From: GCA-003244245 sp049673305
Lineage (GTDB): Bacteria; Actinomycetota; Actinomycetes; Mycobacteriales; Pseudonocardiaceae
Direction: 5' to 3'
Length of the DNA: 64,000 nt
Assembly (NCBI GenBank): GCA_049673305.1
Contig: JBATXM010000198.1
Coordinates: 1 to 64,000, forward strand
The translations under genes and the position numbers were made by a program. Shown piece after piece: positions 55,796-64,000 of the stretch. Within the stretch, counting starts at the first letter, position 1; each line of letters starts with the position of its first letter. Below the pieces are notes generated by a model. The model ran no database searches. It was not told the DNA's origin and saw only the letters and a program-made list of their open reading frames with translations.

Positions 55796-57297
55796 ACTCG
55801 CCGACGGGGCCGGCCCCCGGCATTAGTACCGCGGTCCGGGCGGTGTTGCGCCGTGCTGCCGATGCCTACCGCGACAGCCCGGCGACGGCCACCCGGCTGC
55901 GCGACCAGATCGACCGACTCGACGAGCCGCTTCGGGTGGCGGTCGCGGGCAAGGTCAAAGCCGGTAAGTCAACATTGCTCAACGCCCTGGTTGGTGAGCA
56001 GATCGCCCCGACTGACGCCGGGGAGTGCACCCGAGTCGTCACCTGGTACCGGGACGCCGCAAGTCCACGGGTCACCCTGATTCCACTGGTGGGAGCACCC
56101 CGGCAGCTGCCGCTGACCCGGGCCGATGGTCGGTTGGAGTTCGACCTGCGGGGTCACGCGCCCGAGGACGTCGAGCGGTTAGTCGTCGACTGGCCCTCCC
56201 GCAGCCTGCGGGCCACAACACTGATCGACACCCCGGGTGTCGCGTCGCTGTCGACACACCTCTCGGCTCGCGCCATCGCACTGCTTGCGCCTGAGGACCG
56301 GCCCTCCGACGCGGACGCCGTCATCTACCTCATGCGTCATCTGCACGCCACTGACGTGCGGTTTCTCGAGTCATTTTATGACCAGGCCGAGGCTTCCGCC
56401 GCAGTCGTCAATACGGTCGCGGTGCTTTCCCGAGCCGACGAAATCGGTGCCGGCAGGCTCGATGCGATGGTCTCAGCGCGCCAAGTCGCCCGACGCTACC
56501 GCACCGAGCCTAAGGTGCACCAGTTGTGCCAGACCGTGGTAGCGGTGGCTGGCCTGCTCGCGCAAACTGCCCGAACGCTGCGGCAGGCAGAGTTCAGCGC
56601 GCTGCGCGAACTGGCGCAGGCGTCCCGAGCTGAGCTGGATTCCCTCCTCCTCTCGGCCGACCGGTTCGCTGCGGCGCAGGCGCACCCGACCTTGCCGGCG
56701 CAGACCCGTAGCGCGCTAGTAGAGCGGTTCGGGTTATTCGGGCTGCGGCTGGCGACCACGCTGATCCGTCAAGGGCACCGCGAACCGGCCGGACTCGCCG
56801 CGGAGCTGGTGCGGCGCAGTGGTCTGGACGAACTGCGCACTGTGCTGGCCACCCAGTTCACCGAACGCCGCGACGTGCTCAAGGCTCGCTCAGCGCTGCT
56901 CCTTGTGGAGCGCACCTTGCGGGAGCAACCTCGCCCCGAGACCCACCAGCTGGCCGGTGACATTGAACGGATCCTGGCCGGCGCGCACGAGTTCCGCGAG
57001 CTGCGGTTGCTCGCGGAACTGCGCGCTCCTGATGTGGCGCTGCCACCCGAGGCCCGGTCCGATGCGGAACGGTTGCTCGGTGGGCACGGCGCCGCGATAC
57101 CCAACCGACTCAGCCTGGAACCCGACGCGGATCCCGCCGTGCTCCGTGCGGCCGTGATCGCCGCGCTGACCCGCTGGCAGCGGCGCGCCGAGAGTCCGCT
57201 GTCTGATCGTGCGGCAAGCGACCGGGCGCGAGTGGTGGTGCGCAGCTGTGAGGGCATGCTCGCGCGACTGTCCCACGAACAGGGCGAAGCTGGCTAA
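55792..57297 (+). CDS. iniC: Dynamin-family GTPase, IniC-like
   Basis: A 501-residue partner GTPase without a clear membrane segment. G1 is VAGKVKAGKSTLLNALVG (about 51-68), G3 IDTPGVASLS (about 146), and LSRADEIGAGRLDAM serves as G4. Long charged helices follow. The GTG overlaps the IniA-like stop. IniA and IniC probably act as a heteromeric pair. The stop overlaps the convergent CHRD gene by four bases. Confidence 0.88.
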   Translation: MNSPTGPAPGISTAVRAVLRRAADAYRDSPATATRLRDQIDRLDEPLRVAVAGKVKAGKSTLLNALVGEQIAPTDAGECTRVVTWYRDAASPRVTLIPLVGAPRQLPLTRADGRLEFDLRGHAPEDVERLVVDWPSRSLRATTLIDTPGVASLSTHLSARAIALLAPEDRPSDADAVIYLMRHLHATDVRFLESFYDQAEASAAVVNTVAVLSRADEIGAGRLDAMVSARQVARRYRTEPKVHQLCQTVVAVAGLLAQTARTLRQAEFSALRELAQASRAELDSLLLSADRFAAAQAHPTLPAQTRSALVERFGLFGLRLATTLIRQGHREPAGLAAELVRRSGLDELRTVLATQFTERRDVLKARSALLLVERTLREQPRPETHQLAGDIERILAGAHEFRELRLLAELRAPDVALPPEARSDAERLLGGHGAAIPNRLSLEPDADPAVLRAAVIAALTRWQRRAESPLSDRAASDRARVVVRSCEGMLARLSHEQGEAG

Positions 57298-57794
57298 TTC
57301 AGCTGGCCACGGATCGCACCCTTGTCGAAGACCGTCGAGTGGACGTTGAGGTAGTAGTCCGCTGGATGGTTGATTACAGCGGCGATCCTATCTCGGGGGG
57401 TAGGGACGCAACCCGAGGCCGTGCTTTGCGCGCCGGGAAAGCTCTGGTTGTTGAAGAAATCGATCCAATGCGGACCCTCGCTGCCACGGGCGGCAGCGTG
57501 CAAGTGCAGGGCGGTAACATCACCAGAAAGCCGGGTCCAGGTAATGTTGAAACAGACCTGCTCTTTTTGCGGGTTGAAGTCGAGCGTAGCCGAGCCCTGC
57601 CCGTCAGGGTCGCCGCCCTCGGGAACCGCCTGGCCAGTCAACTGGATGGAGAAATGACCAGTCCCGGCCTGATACATCGGGCCGGCCTCGTGCGCCGCCG
57701 CCGAGGTCGGCCCAACGAGAACGAGGATCGATGAGACGGACGCCAGACAGGCTGCAACCCTCCCCGTTACCCGAGTTCCTTTGGTGTACCGCAT
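57294..57794 (-). CDS. Secreted CHRD-domain protein, copy 1
   Basis: A 166-residue protein with a signal peptide (VAACLASVSSILVLVGPTSA, cut after AAA) and a CHRD domain: FSIQLTGQAVPEGGDPDGQG, CFNITWTRLSGDVTALHLHA and AIRGQLN at the end. HLHAA keeps the conserved His pair. Function of CHRD domains in bacteria is unknown. ATG 57794 is used because AAAGG precedes it; other ATGs lie just upstream. Confidence 0.8.
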   Translation of the reverse strand: MRYTKGTRVTGRVAACLASVSSILVLVGPTSAAAHEAGPMYQAGTGHFSIQLTGQAVPEGGDPDGQGSATLDFNPQKEQVCFNITWTRLSGDVTALHLHAAARGSEGPHWIDFFNNQSFPGAQSTASGCVPTPRDRIAAVINHPADYYLNVHSTVFDKGAIRGQLN

Positions 57795-57890
57795 CATGAA
57801 ACCTTTCATCATATACCTTTATGTATGGTATGCATGGTCTTCACGCATGGCGGGAGAACAGGTTGCGCTCCGTCTCCCGCCATGCAAGCA

Positions 57891-58388
57891 CTAACCCAGC
57901 TGGCCGCGAACCGCGCCGGCTTGGTACGCGGTGGTGCGGAGCGTGAGGTAGTAGTAGGAGGGATCGTTGATGATGGCGAAGATCCTCGATCGGTCACTAA
58001 AGACGCAGCTCCTGAGCGTGCGTCGGTCCCCGTCGAAACGCTCGTTGTTGAAGAAGCTGATCAAACGTGGGCCGTCGCTGAAACGAGGAGAGGCGCGCAG
58101 TTCGAAATCCGTCACCTCACCCTGGAGCCTGCTCCAAGTGATGACGTAGCAAACTCTCTCGTTTTCTGGGTCAAGATCAAGAAGAGCGAAGCCCCGCCCT
58201 CCGGGGTCTCCACCATAACGGGCCTCGCCACCGGTCAAATACACGGAGAACTGGTCGTGGCCGTAATCATGAACCGTAGCGACTCTCTCCGCCGCCGAGG
58301 CGGGCCCAGCGAGGACCAGCATCGACAAGACGGATGCCAAGGAGGCGACGATCCGCCCCATGGTTCGGACAGTTTTGCTGCGCTGCAT
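57891..58388 (-). CDS. Secreted CHRD-domain protein, copy 2 (diverged)
   Basis: A 165-residue paralogue of the preceding gene in the order of transcription. Signal peptide IVASLASVLSMLVLAGPASA; domain FSVYLTGGEARYGGDPGGRG, CYVITWSRLQGEVTDFELRA, ending AGAVRGQLG. Where copy 1 has HLHA this copy reads ELRA, so the putative ligand histidines are lost. ATG 58388 has GGAAGG upstream. The two genes arose by tandem duplication and diverged. Confidence 0.8.
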   Translation of the reverse strand: MQRSKTVRTMGRIVASLASVLSMLVLAGPASAAERVATVHDYGHDQFSVYLTGGEARYGGDPGGRGFALLDLDPENERVCYVITWSRLQGEVTDFELRASPRFSDGPRLISFFNNERFDGDRRTLRSCVFSDRSRIFAIINDPSYYYLTLRTTAYQAGAVRGQLG

Positions 58389-58790
58389 TGTGGGACCTTC
58401 CTTGCCCTTGCCGACCATCCTCGCCAGCCCTTCTCACAACGAAATTTCCGGGCAGCCAGGCGACCGTTGAGACGGCTGCTATAGCTGTTTGGTCCCCGAC
58501 CGACGACAGCATAGCCCAAGCTGAAATCCGGCGTGAATGGACGATCCCGGTCTTCTCTGCTGGCCCTCCGTGCACGCATTGCCGGCAACTCGGGAGAGAT
58601 GGGAGCAGATAATACGAAATTAATTATCCGATAGGGGTGTAACTGTGGACATCTTGTTACTGTCGGTAATGGCGGTGAATCCTGCCCCCGCCGAGCGACT
58701 GGCCGTCGCCGCGCGGGCGGTGCCGGGGTTGCTCGAGCCGTTTCTTGCAGTAGCACGTGCGGACACCGCGTAGGCACTAGGCTCGGAGGC
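58389..58790. other. Intergenic region before orn
   Basis: About 400 bp. A 42-codon frame from GTG 58645 to TAG 58773 (VDILLLSVMAVNPAPAERLA and on) has coding-like GC in third positions but no recognised homologue. It lacks a clear ribosome-binding site. I see nothing else that I can support here. Confidence 0.25.
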
Positions 58791-59402
58791 GTGAACGACC
58801 GTCTGGTGTGGATTGACTGTGAGATGACAGGGCTGGACGCCGGCAAGGACGCGCTGATCGAGATTGCCGCGCTGGTCACCGACGGGCAGCTGCGAGTGCT
58901 CGGCGAGGGCGTCGACGTGGTGATCCATGCCGACGATGCCGCGCTGGACTCGATGCCTGAAGTGGTGCGGGAGATGCACGCGCGCTCCGGCCTGACCGAG
59001 GCGGTGCGGCGGTCCACCGTGAGCCTTGCCGAGGCGCAGCGGCAGGTGCTGGCCTATGTCCGGACCTGGGTACCTGAGGGCCGCTCGGCGCCGCTGGCCG
59101 GCAATTCGGTGGCCACCGACCGGGCGTTCCTAGCCCGCGACATGGCCGAACTCGACGAGTACCTGCATTACCGGATGGTTGACGTGTCATCTATCAAAGA
59201 GCTGTGCCGGCGCTGGTACCCGCGGGTCTACTACGCGCAGCCAGCCAAGGGCCTGGCACACCGAGCACTGGCCGACATCACCGAGTCCATCCGCGAGTTG
59301 GCGTACTACCGGAGCACCGTGTTCGTGCCCGAACCAGGCCCCAGCTCTGAGGAAGCGCACGCGGCGGCCCAGGCGGTCACCGAAGGGGTGCCCACGCGGT
59401 GA
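58791..59402 (+). CDS. orn: Oligoribonuclease
   Basis: A 203-residue DEDDh 3'-5' exonuclease that degrades two- to five-base RNAs. The motifs are Exo I VWIDCEMTGLD, Exo II LAGNSVATDRAFLARDM and Exo III HRALADITESIREL with its His. GTG 58791 starts exactly at MNDRLVWIDC. It precedes tRNA-His. Confidence 0.94.
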   Translation: MNDRLVWIDCEMTGLDAGKDALIEIAALVTDGQLRVLGEGVDVVIHADDAALDSMPEVVREMHARSGLTEAVRRSTVSLAEAQRQVLAYVRTWVPEGRSAPLAGNSVATDRAFLARDMAELDEYLHYRMVDVSSIKELCRRWYPRVYYAQPAKGLAHRALADITESIRELAYYRSTVFVPEPGPSSEEAHAAAQAVTEGVPTR

Positions 59403-59457
59403 CCCCGAGCGCCGCCCCCGCTACCATGGTCCGCAGCGCTGTTGGTGCAGTCGCATG

Positions 59458-59533
59458 GTGGGTGTAGCTCAGTTGGTAGAGCACCTGGTTGTGGTCCAGG
59501 ATGCCGCGGGTTCGAGTCCCGTCACTCACCCCA
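59458..59533 (+). tRNA. tRNA-His (GTG)
   Basis: A full cloverleaf. The acceptor GTGGGTG pairs with CACTCAC (one G-T), with the histidine-specific G at -1 (59457) opposite C73, and encoded CCA. The anticodon GTG is at 59491-59493 in stem CCTGG/CCAGG. GGTTCGAGTCC is the T arm. A short T-run follows. Confidence 0.97.
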
Positions 59534-59595
59534 CGTTTTTCGGCCTGCCCTAGATCCTTGGTCTCTAGCTGGTTGACAGGACAGCCTTGCGGTGG

Positions 59596-60822
59596 CTATC
59601 TGTTGCCCGACACCCACTCGCCCCACGGGACCTGCCAGTCCCCGAAGCCGTCCCATGGCTTGAGCTCTGGTCCGCCAGTGTTGATGTTGGTGACGACGTC
59701 GCCCTTCTTCACGTTATCGAAAAACCACTTCGCGTTGTCCGGCGAGAGATTGATGCAGCCGTGGCTGACGTTGCTGTTGCCCTGCTGGGCGACTGACCAC
59801 GGCGCGGAGTGCACGAACTCACCACTGTTGGAGATGCGGGTGGCCCATTGAACCTTGGCGATGTACCCGCCGGCATCGAGGGCGAGGCCAAATGTGGTCG
59901 AGTCCATGACCTTGGTGACGTTGCGATCGGTGACCACGTGCACGCCATTGGCACTGGGGGTGTTCGGTTTGCCCATGGAGATCGGCATCGTGCGCACTAC
60001 CCGACCGTTGATCTCGACGGTCATCTGATGGGTCGCCCCGTCAGCCCGGGCGATGACGGCGTCACCGATCGTGAAGTGCGACGTCCGGTCCTCCTCGCCG
60101 TACACCCCGTTGCCGAAATGCTTGCCATAGTCGTGGATGTCCACACTGACCTGGGTCCCCGGCTCCCAGAACTGCTGAGGGCGCCAGTGCACTTCCCTGC
60201 GGGAAAACCAGTAGAAAGCGCCGTCGACGTGCGGGCTCGTGGTCACAGTAATCGCATTCTCGGCTGCCTGCTTGTCCGCGATTGGCTCATCAAAATACAG
60301 AGAGACCGGCTGGCCTACGCCGACCGTCTCCCCGTTGAGCGGGTTGATGGACGGATAGGTGAGGGTCCGCGGCTCGATGGTGGTGAACGTGGACATCACA
60401 CTCACCGGCCGGTTGTCGTCGCCGACCGCGCTGGCATTGAGCGTGTAGACCTTGCTATAGCCCAGTTGCGTGGCGGTCTTCCAGCTCGTGCCGTCAGGCT
60501 CAGGGTGGCCGAGCACCGGAACTCCCTGCGAATTGGTCAAGGACACCTGGCCGAGCTTGCCCTTCGCGACGGTGACCGTGATGGGCGCCAGCGGTGAGAC
60601 GCCGACCGCGTGATCCGGCGGATCGCTGCTGATGGTCGCGACCGGCGGAGGCAGCGCCGGGATGCTCATGTGCCCCACAGGACTCGGCGCACTGGTGTGG
60701 CCCACGTTACACCCCGCCAACAGCACGCCGAGCACGACCACGACGCCACGCCTGAAGAGTCCTGACCCTGTGTTCCGACCTCCGGTCGCCGAACACGCCC
60801 TACTCACCCGCACGAGCACCAT
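59596..60822 (-). CDS. L,D-transpeptidase lipoprotein (LdtMt2-like)
   Basis: A 408-residue cell-wall cross-linking enzyme. A lipobox (VVVLGVLLAGCNVG) is near residue 36, two Ig-like domains follow, then the YkuD domain. Its active site is HSAPWSVAQQGNSNVSHGCI, with catalytic Cys in SHGCINLS. A Trp-rich C-terminal tail (WDGFGDWQVPWGEW) packs against the core in relatives. It forms 3-3 peptidoglycan links. ATG 60822 is the likely start. It faces orn and tRNA-His. Confidence 0.92.
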   Translation of the reverse strand: MVLVRVSRACSATGGRNTGSGLFRRGVVVVLGVLLAGCNVGHTSAPSPVGHMSIPALPPPVATISSDPPDHAVGVSPLAPITVTVAKGKLGQVSLTNSQGVPVLGHPEPDGTSWKTATQLGYSKVYTLNASAVGDDNRPVSVMSTFTTIEPRTLTYPSINPLNGETVGVGQPVSLYFDEPIADKQAAENAITVTTSPHVDGAFYWFSRREVHWRPQQFWEPGTQVSVDIHDYGKHFGNGVYGEEDRTSHFTIGDAVIARADGATHQMTVEINGRVVRTMPISMGKPNTPSANGVHVVTDRNVTKVMDSTTFGLALDAGGYIAKVQWATRISNSGEFVHSAPWSVAQQGNSNVSHGCINLSPDNAKWFFDNVKKGDVVTNINTGGPELKPWDGFGDWQVPWGEWVSGNR

Positions 60823-61029
60823 CCAATTCCGCGATCTACAACAAAAGGTTGCGCCTGCCGCCCCGGACCGAACAGACTTCAACATGCTTGGTTAGCTGGA
60901 CACGTGTGTACCGACGCATGGCGACGTTGCCCGGTTGCTCGTAGGCGGGTTCGGACCGACCGGGACCAACGTGCTAGCGTCCTCCCCGTCAGCCCGAGCC
61001 CGATCAACCCGAGCAAGGGGCCGACACCG

Positions 61030-61105
<76 letters not shown>

Positions 61106-61177
61106 TCCCCTACCTGCGAGAAAACGGTTCTCTGAGATGACGACGAGTGATCCTTTGGATCCGATGCTAGGGAATTG

Positions 61178-62461
61178 CTAGGCAGTAGGCTGGCTCCGGT
61201 GACGGGTTACCAGTGCTGCGGTGGCTTCGGCAGCGTGTGCGCCGACGGTGGGTAGCAGGTGGCAGTAAGTATCTGCGGTGATCGTGTAGGTGGAGTGGCC
61301 GAGTCGCTTGGATACGATCGCGATGTCGACGCCCGCGGCGAGCTGAAGTGATACGGCGAGGTGCCGGAGGTCGTGAAACCGGCAGCGGGGTAGCCGAGCC
61401 GCAGCGGTGAGACACTGGAACCGATGGGTGAGGTAGGCGGGGTGCCAGTGCTGCCCGTCAACCCTGGTGAACACGTAGCCGGAGCCCACCACGCATGCCT
61501 TGGCGCACTCGGCTTCCTGGCGAGACCGCCAGATCCGTAGTACCTCGACGGTGCCTCCGTCGAGGTCCACCCGCCGGTCCTCACCGCTGCGGGTCTTGGG
61601 CCTGCTGACCACGAGCTGTGAGCCTGCATCCGCAATCTGGCGTCTCACAACCAGCACACGGTTGTCAAGGTCGACGTCTTCCCAACGCAGCCCGCAGAGC
61701 TCCCCCCGGCGCAACCCGATGTGCCCGGCGAGGTGGAACAGCGCGGCCATCCGGTCCTGTGTCTGGTCAAGGTGGTCGAGGAACGTGCCGTAGATCTCCG
61801 GCGGCCACGGTCTGATCTTCGCTTGGCGTGAGCGGGGTACCTCGGCCTGTTTGGCTGGGTTGCTCGGGATCTCCCCGGCCCGCACTGCGGCGTTCAGAGC
61901 AGCATGAAGGGTGGCGTGCAGCCGGATCAGTGAACTCGGTCCAAGGTCTCGCGGTCGTCTTGATGGTGCGGTGGAGTTGGCGGCCTTGGTCGACTGTTCC
62001 GTTGCCGCGAGCATCTGGTGCTCGAAGCGGGCTATCGCAGCATCCCGCTCCGAACGGATCTGAGCGTACATGCGCGTCACGTCCCAACCGCGCAGCCGGC
62101 AGAGCCGCAGCCCACCGAGCTGCGGCAGCAGGTAGGCGTCCAGGTGCTGGCGGTAGCAGCGCGCCGTCGTCGGTCGCAGCGTGCCCGCCATGAGCTTCGC
62201 CGCGTACCAAGACTCCAACCACTGCCCCACCGTCATCGTCGGATGCTGTGGCCACCGGTCGGCGCGGTGCTGCGCCACGACCTTGGACCGCGCCGTTGCC
62301 GCGTCGGCCGCGGTGATGAACCCGCCGCGGGTAGCCTGGCGCCGTCGGCCGTCGGCGCCACGGCCCAGCTCGACGTGAAAGCTGAACCGGTGCCGCCGAC
62401 ACCGCGCACCACATGACCGCTGACAACGTTGGAAGACTCCGCCGAATCTCGTACGACGCAC
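61178..62461 (-). CDS. Tyrosine-type site-specific integrase
   Basis: A 427-residue phage/ICE-type integrase. Arm-binding N-terminus DGRRRQATRGGFITAADAAT; core-binding domain WLESWYAAKLMAGTLRPTT; catalytic Arg in HIGLRRGELCGLRWEDVDLD, HxxR in CRFHDLRHLAVS and His plus Tyr in LGHSTYTITADTY. GTG 62461 after GAGTGGG is the suggested start. It points toward tRNA-Lys, the typical layout of an element inserted at a tRNA 3' end. No excisionase or replication gene is seen next to it. Confidence 0.88.
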   Translation of the reverse strand: MRRTRFGGVFQRCQRSCGARCRRHRFSFHVELGRGADGRRRQATRGGFITAADAATARSKVVAQHRADRWPQHPTMTVGQWLESWYAAKLMAGTLRPTTARCYRQHLDAYLLPQLGGLRLCRLRGWDVTRMYAQIRSERDAAIARFEHQMLAATEQSTKAANSTAPSRRPRDLGPSSLIRLHATLHAALNAAVRAGEIPSNPAKQAEVPRSRQAKIRPWPPEIYGTFLDHLDQTQDRMAALFHLAGHIGLRRGELCGLRWEDVDLDNRVLVVRRQIADAGSQLVVSRPKTRSGEDRRVDLDGGTVEVLRIWRSRQEAECAKACVVGSGYVFTRVDGQHWHPAYLTHRFQCLTAAARLPRCRFHDLRHLAVSLQLAAGVDIAIVSKRLGHSTYTITADTYCHLLPTVGAHAAEATAALVTRHRSQPTA

Positions 62462-62901
62462 TTTTTCCCACTCACCTTCCCGATCAAGGCACTGTGAGGA
62501 ATGAGCGAGGGAGCGCGCATCAAGACAACCGCAACGCCCCGCCATCCCCGCGCTACCAAGTACTATGGGTCGCGTTTCGCAAGCCGATGCCTCCGATCAG
62601 AGCACCGACACTGCCCAAGCGGTACGAGACCATCCGTGAACGCTGGTGCCGCTGATATGTTCCAAGCGGTCCCGGCCGAACCCCGTTGCCGTTCATCCAC
62701 AACGCTGGCCGGGAGCGGAGCCTCGCGGTGGTCGTGTGCCTTCTGTAACCAAGCAAGCTGCGCTCGAGGGCCCTTCAGCGCCAACGATGACCCGTCCATC
62801 GGGACGTGAGTCAGCGGCGTCGATCCTGGCTCCACGGCCGAACCCTAAGCTGTGCGCGGCGTGCAAGGTCTCACTGCTTGATCCGATCATGACCCCACAG
62901 G
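62462..62901. other. Gap between integrase and toxin-antitoxin pair
   Basis: About 440 bp with no recognised gene. Open frames on both strands lack family features and look like high-GC chance. It may hold the wreckage of an excisionase. Confidence 0.35.
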
Positions 62902-62917
62902 TATAGCGTGAGCTATA
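62902..62917. promoter_or_regulatory. Inverted repeat before HigBA-like pair
   Basis: TATAGC-GTGA-GCTATA, a perfect six-base inverted repeat with a four-base spacer, 24 bp upstream of the toxin start and overlapping a TATA-like -10. It is a good candidate for the autoregulatory operator of the antitoxin. Confidence 0.65.
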
Positions 62918-62940
62918 CTCTTGGCACATGGAGCGACAGG

Positions 62941-63321
62941 ATGCCGTGGGAGATCTTCCTCACCGACGAGGTCAACGGATGGCTCGACGACCTGGCAACG
63001 GCCGACGACGACAGCTACCGACAGGTCGTCTATGCCATTGAGGCGCTGGCCGACGTCGGCCCGAACCTCGGGCGGCCATTGGTCGACCGCATCAAGGGCT
63101 CAGCCATCCACAACCTCAAAGAACTCCGCCCCGGATCCGCGGGCGCCACCGAGGTGCGGGTCTTGTTCGTCTTCGACCCGTGGCGCAGCGCGATCCTGCT
63201 GGTCGCCGGTGACAAGGCGAGCAACTGGTCAGGCTGGTACCGCCACGCCATCCCACGCGCGGAACAACTCTATGAGACCTACCTGAAAGAACGAGCCGCC
63301 GAACAGGAGCCACCACCATGA
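62941..63321 (+). CDS. RelE/HigB-family toxin
   Basis: A 126-residue protein of the phage-derived Gp49/HigB type: WEIFLTDEVNGWLDDLA, SAIHNLKELRPGSAGATEVR, LFVFDPWRSAILLVAGDKAS and a C-terminal AEQLYETYLKE. The family comprises mRNA interferases. ATG 62941 with GGAGCGACAGG is preferred to GTG 62908, which lies within the operator. Its stop overlaps the antitoxin ATG (ATGA). Confidence 0.85.
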   Translation: MPWEIFLTDEVNGWLDDLATADDDSYRQVVYAIEALADVGPNLGRPLVDRIKGSAIHNLKELRPGSAGATEVRVLFVFDPWRSAILLVAGDKASNWSGWYRHAIPRAEQLYETYLKERAAEQEPPP

Positions 63322-63626
63322 GCACCGTGCGCTGGTCCGACATCCGCGACAAGCACATCGAGGCGATCGGCCGCGAGGACGTCGAGCGCGGCACGTCCCG
63401 GCTCATCTCCCAAGTCCGCGCACACCGACTCGCTGACATGCGCAAGCGGCGCGGCCTGACCCAGCGCGAAGTCGCCCAGGCAATGGGGGTAACCGTCGGA
63501 CGGGTCAGCCAAATCGAGAACGGCGAACTCTCCGGCATCGACGTCCTCGACCGCTACGTCACCGCCCTCGGAGGCCTCCTCGAAGTCGTCGCCAACTTCG
63601 GCGACGAACAGTTCAAGGTCGGCTGA
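63318..63626 (+). CDS. XRE-family antitoxin (HigA-like)
   Basis: A 102-residue protein with a Cro/C1 helix-turn-helix: LADMRKRRGLTQREVAQAMG followed by VTVGRVSQIENGE. The toxin-first order is typical of HigBA. It should neutralise the toxin and bind the inverted repeat upstream of it. Confidence 0.88.
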   Translation: MSTVRWSDIRDKHIEAIGREDVERGTSRLISQVRAHRLADMRKRRGLTQREVAQAMGVTVGRVSQIENGELSGIDVLDRYVTALGGLLEVVANFGDEQFKVG

Positions 63627-63650
63627 GCGCAGGCGTTGAGGAAAACGAAG

Positions 63651-64000
63651 ATGCTCACCACGTTAGAGATGGCACGCGCCGAGTTCGGCTTCTACGCCGC
63701 CCACATTGCACTGTATAACGGTGAAGCCGAACCCCTGCACGGACATACCTTCCAGGTCACCTTGCGCGTGTCCGGCGAGCCCGATGCCAGCGGAATGGTT
63801 GCCCAGTTCAGCGAGATCAAGCCCGTAGTGCGAGACGCCGTCGCGCCGCTGCGACGTCGCACCCTGGTGCCCGGACAGGCACCGGAGCTGCGGATCACGC
63901 CGAAGGACGACTCCCTGTCGATCACCTGCGGCCGCAAGCGGTACCTGCTGCCCGCCGAGGACGTGACCGTGTTGCCACTGGTCAACACCACCCTTGCGGC
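63651..64000 (+). CDS. 6-pyruvoyl-tetrahydropterin synthase/QueD-like protein, 3' end outside window
   Basis: The first 116 codons of a 6-PTPS/6-carboxytetrahydropterin synthase-type protein. ARAEFGFYAAHIALYNGEAE is followed by LHGHTFQVTLRVSGEPDASG and MVAQFSEIKPVV; the zinc ligands are AAH and HGH. GAGG stands ten bases before the ATG. The usual catalytic Cys between the His sites is not visible (LYNGEAEP stands there), so activity may differ. The gene runs off the right edge; its pathway cannot be read from here. Confidence 0.78.
   Translation, partial: MLTTLEMARAEFGFYAAHIALYNGEAEPLHGHTFQVTLRVSGEPDASGMVAQFSEIKPVVRDAVAPLRRRTLVPGQAPELRITPKDDSLSITCGRKRYLLPAEDVTVLPLVNTTLA

Noticed and set aside
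59458..59533. tRNA-His as the integrase attachment site
   Set aside because: The integrase is next to tRNA-Lys and points at it; tRNA-His is separated by the L,D-transpeptidase.

Overview
The window is high-GC actinobacterial DNA with many GTG and TTG starts and four-base ATGA/GTGA gene overlaps. Gene content and order resemble the Mycobacterium/Pseudonocardia side of the Actinobacteria. The blocks lexA / LysM division factor / hflX / dapF / miaA / DUF349 / miaB / Rv2732c-like, recX / recA / DUF3046, metF / idsA2 / mannosyltransferase, and iniR / iniB / iniA / iniC all have recognisable counterparts in M. tuberculosis. A Pseudonocardiales host is my inference; no 16S rRNA gene is present.

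Layout. 0.4-0.9 kb: a small DUF6247/RelE-type pair. 1.0-4.1 kb: a wrecked nrdR followed by an intact class II ribonucleotide reductase, nrdJ. 4.3-9.2 kb: a five-gene, translationally coupled cluster (divergent HD protein, Gfo/Idh dehydrogenase, sugar-isomerase-like TIM barrel, GT4 glycosyltransferase, PIG-L deacetylase) that looks like an undescribed sugar or cyclitol conjugate pathway. 9.2-12.4 kb: CPBP protease and NAD(P)-binding protein, a LysM division factor and lexA, with LexA boxes in the divergent promoter. 12.4-18.8 kb: hflX, dapF, miaA, DUF349, Rv2732c-like, miaB. 19.2-20.9 kb: mntP-like exporter and an orphan solute-binding protein. 20.9-25.6 kb: three-gene succinate dehydrogenase/fumarate reductase operon and a divergent LysR regulator. 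25.6-33.5 kb: recX-recA with a LexA box, DUF3046, valine dehydrogenase and the giant helicase Lhr. 33.5-36.5 kb: a HEPN protein and mycothiol-dependent enzyme behind a perfect 28-bp palindrome containing a LexA box, then a GNAT gene and metF. 36.7-41.7 kb: carotenoid genes (idsA2 with an in-frame stop, crtI, crtB) interleaved with an MptA/B-type mannosyltransferase. 41.9-46.7 kb: an orphan MacB-like permease, an APC permease, a frameshifted amidohydrolase and an SRPBCC protein divergent from a TetR regulator across a 30-bp palindrome. 46.7 kb: gltX. 48.2-57.3 kb: an ini-type stress locus (LuxR/ATPase regulator, membrane-anchored Hsp70, IniB with a His/Asn/Asp-rich domain, two dynamin-like GTPases). 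57.3-58.4 kb: two secreted CHRD proteins. 58.8-61.1 kb: orn, tRNA-His, an L,D-transpeptidase and tRNA-Lys. 61.2-64.0 kb: a tyrosine integrase beside tRNA-Lys, a HigBA-like toxin-antitoxin pair and the start of a 6-pyruvoyl-tetrahydropterin-synthase-like gene.

Two themes stand out. DNA-damage control recurs: lexA, recA, the LysM gene and the HEPN operon all carry GAAC-N4-GTTC operators. Gene decay also recurs: nrdR, idsA2 and the amidohydrolase are each broken by a different kind of lesion. The best candidate for a new system is the 4.3-9.2 kb cluster; the Hsp70-coupled ini locus and the SOS-type HEPN operon come next.
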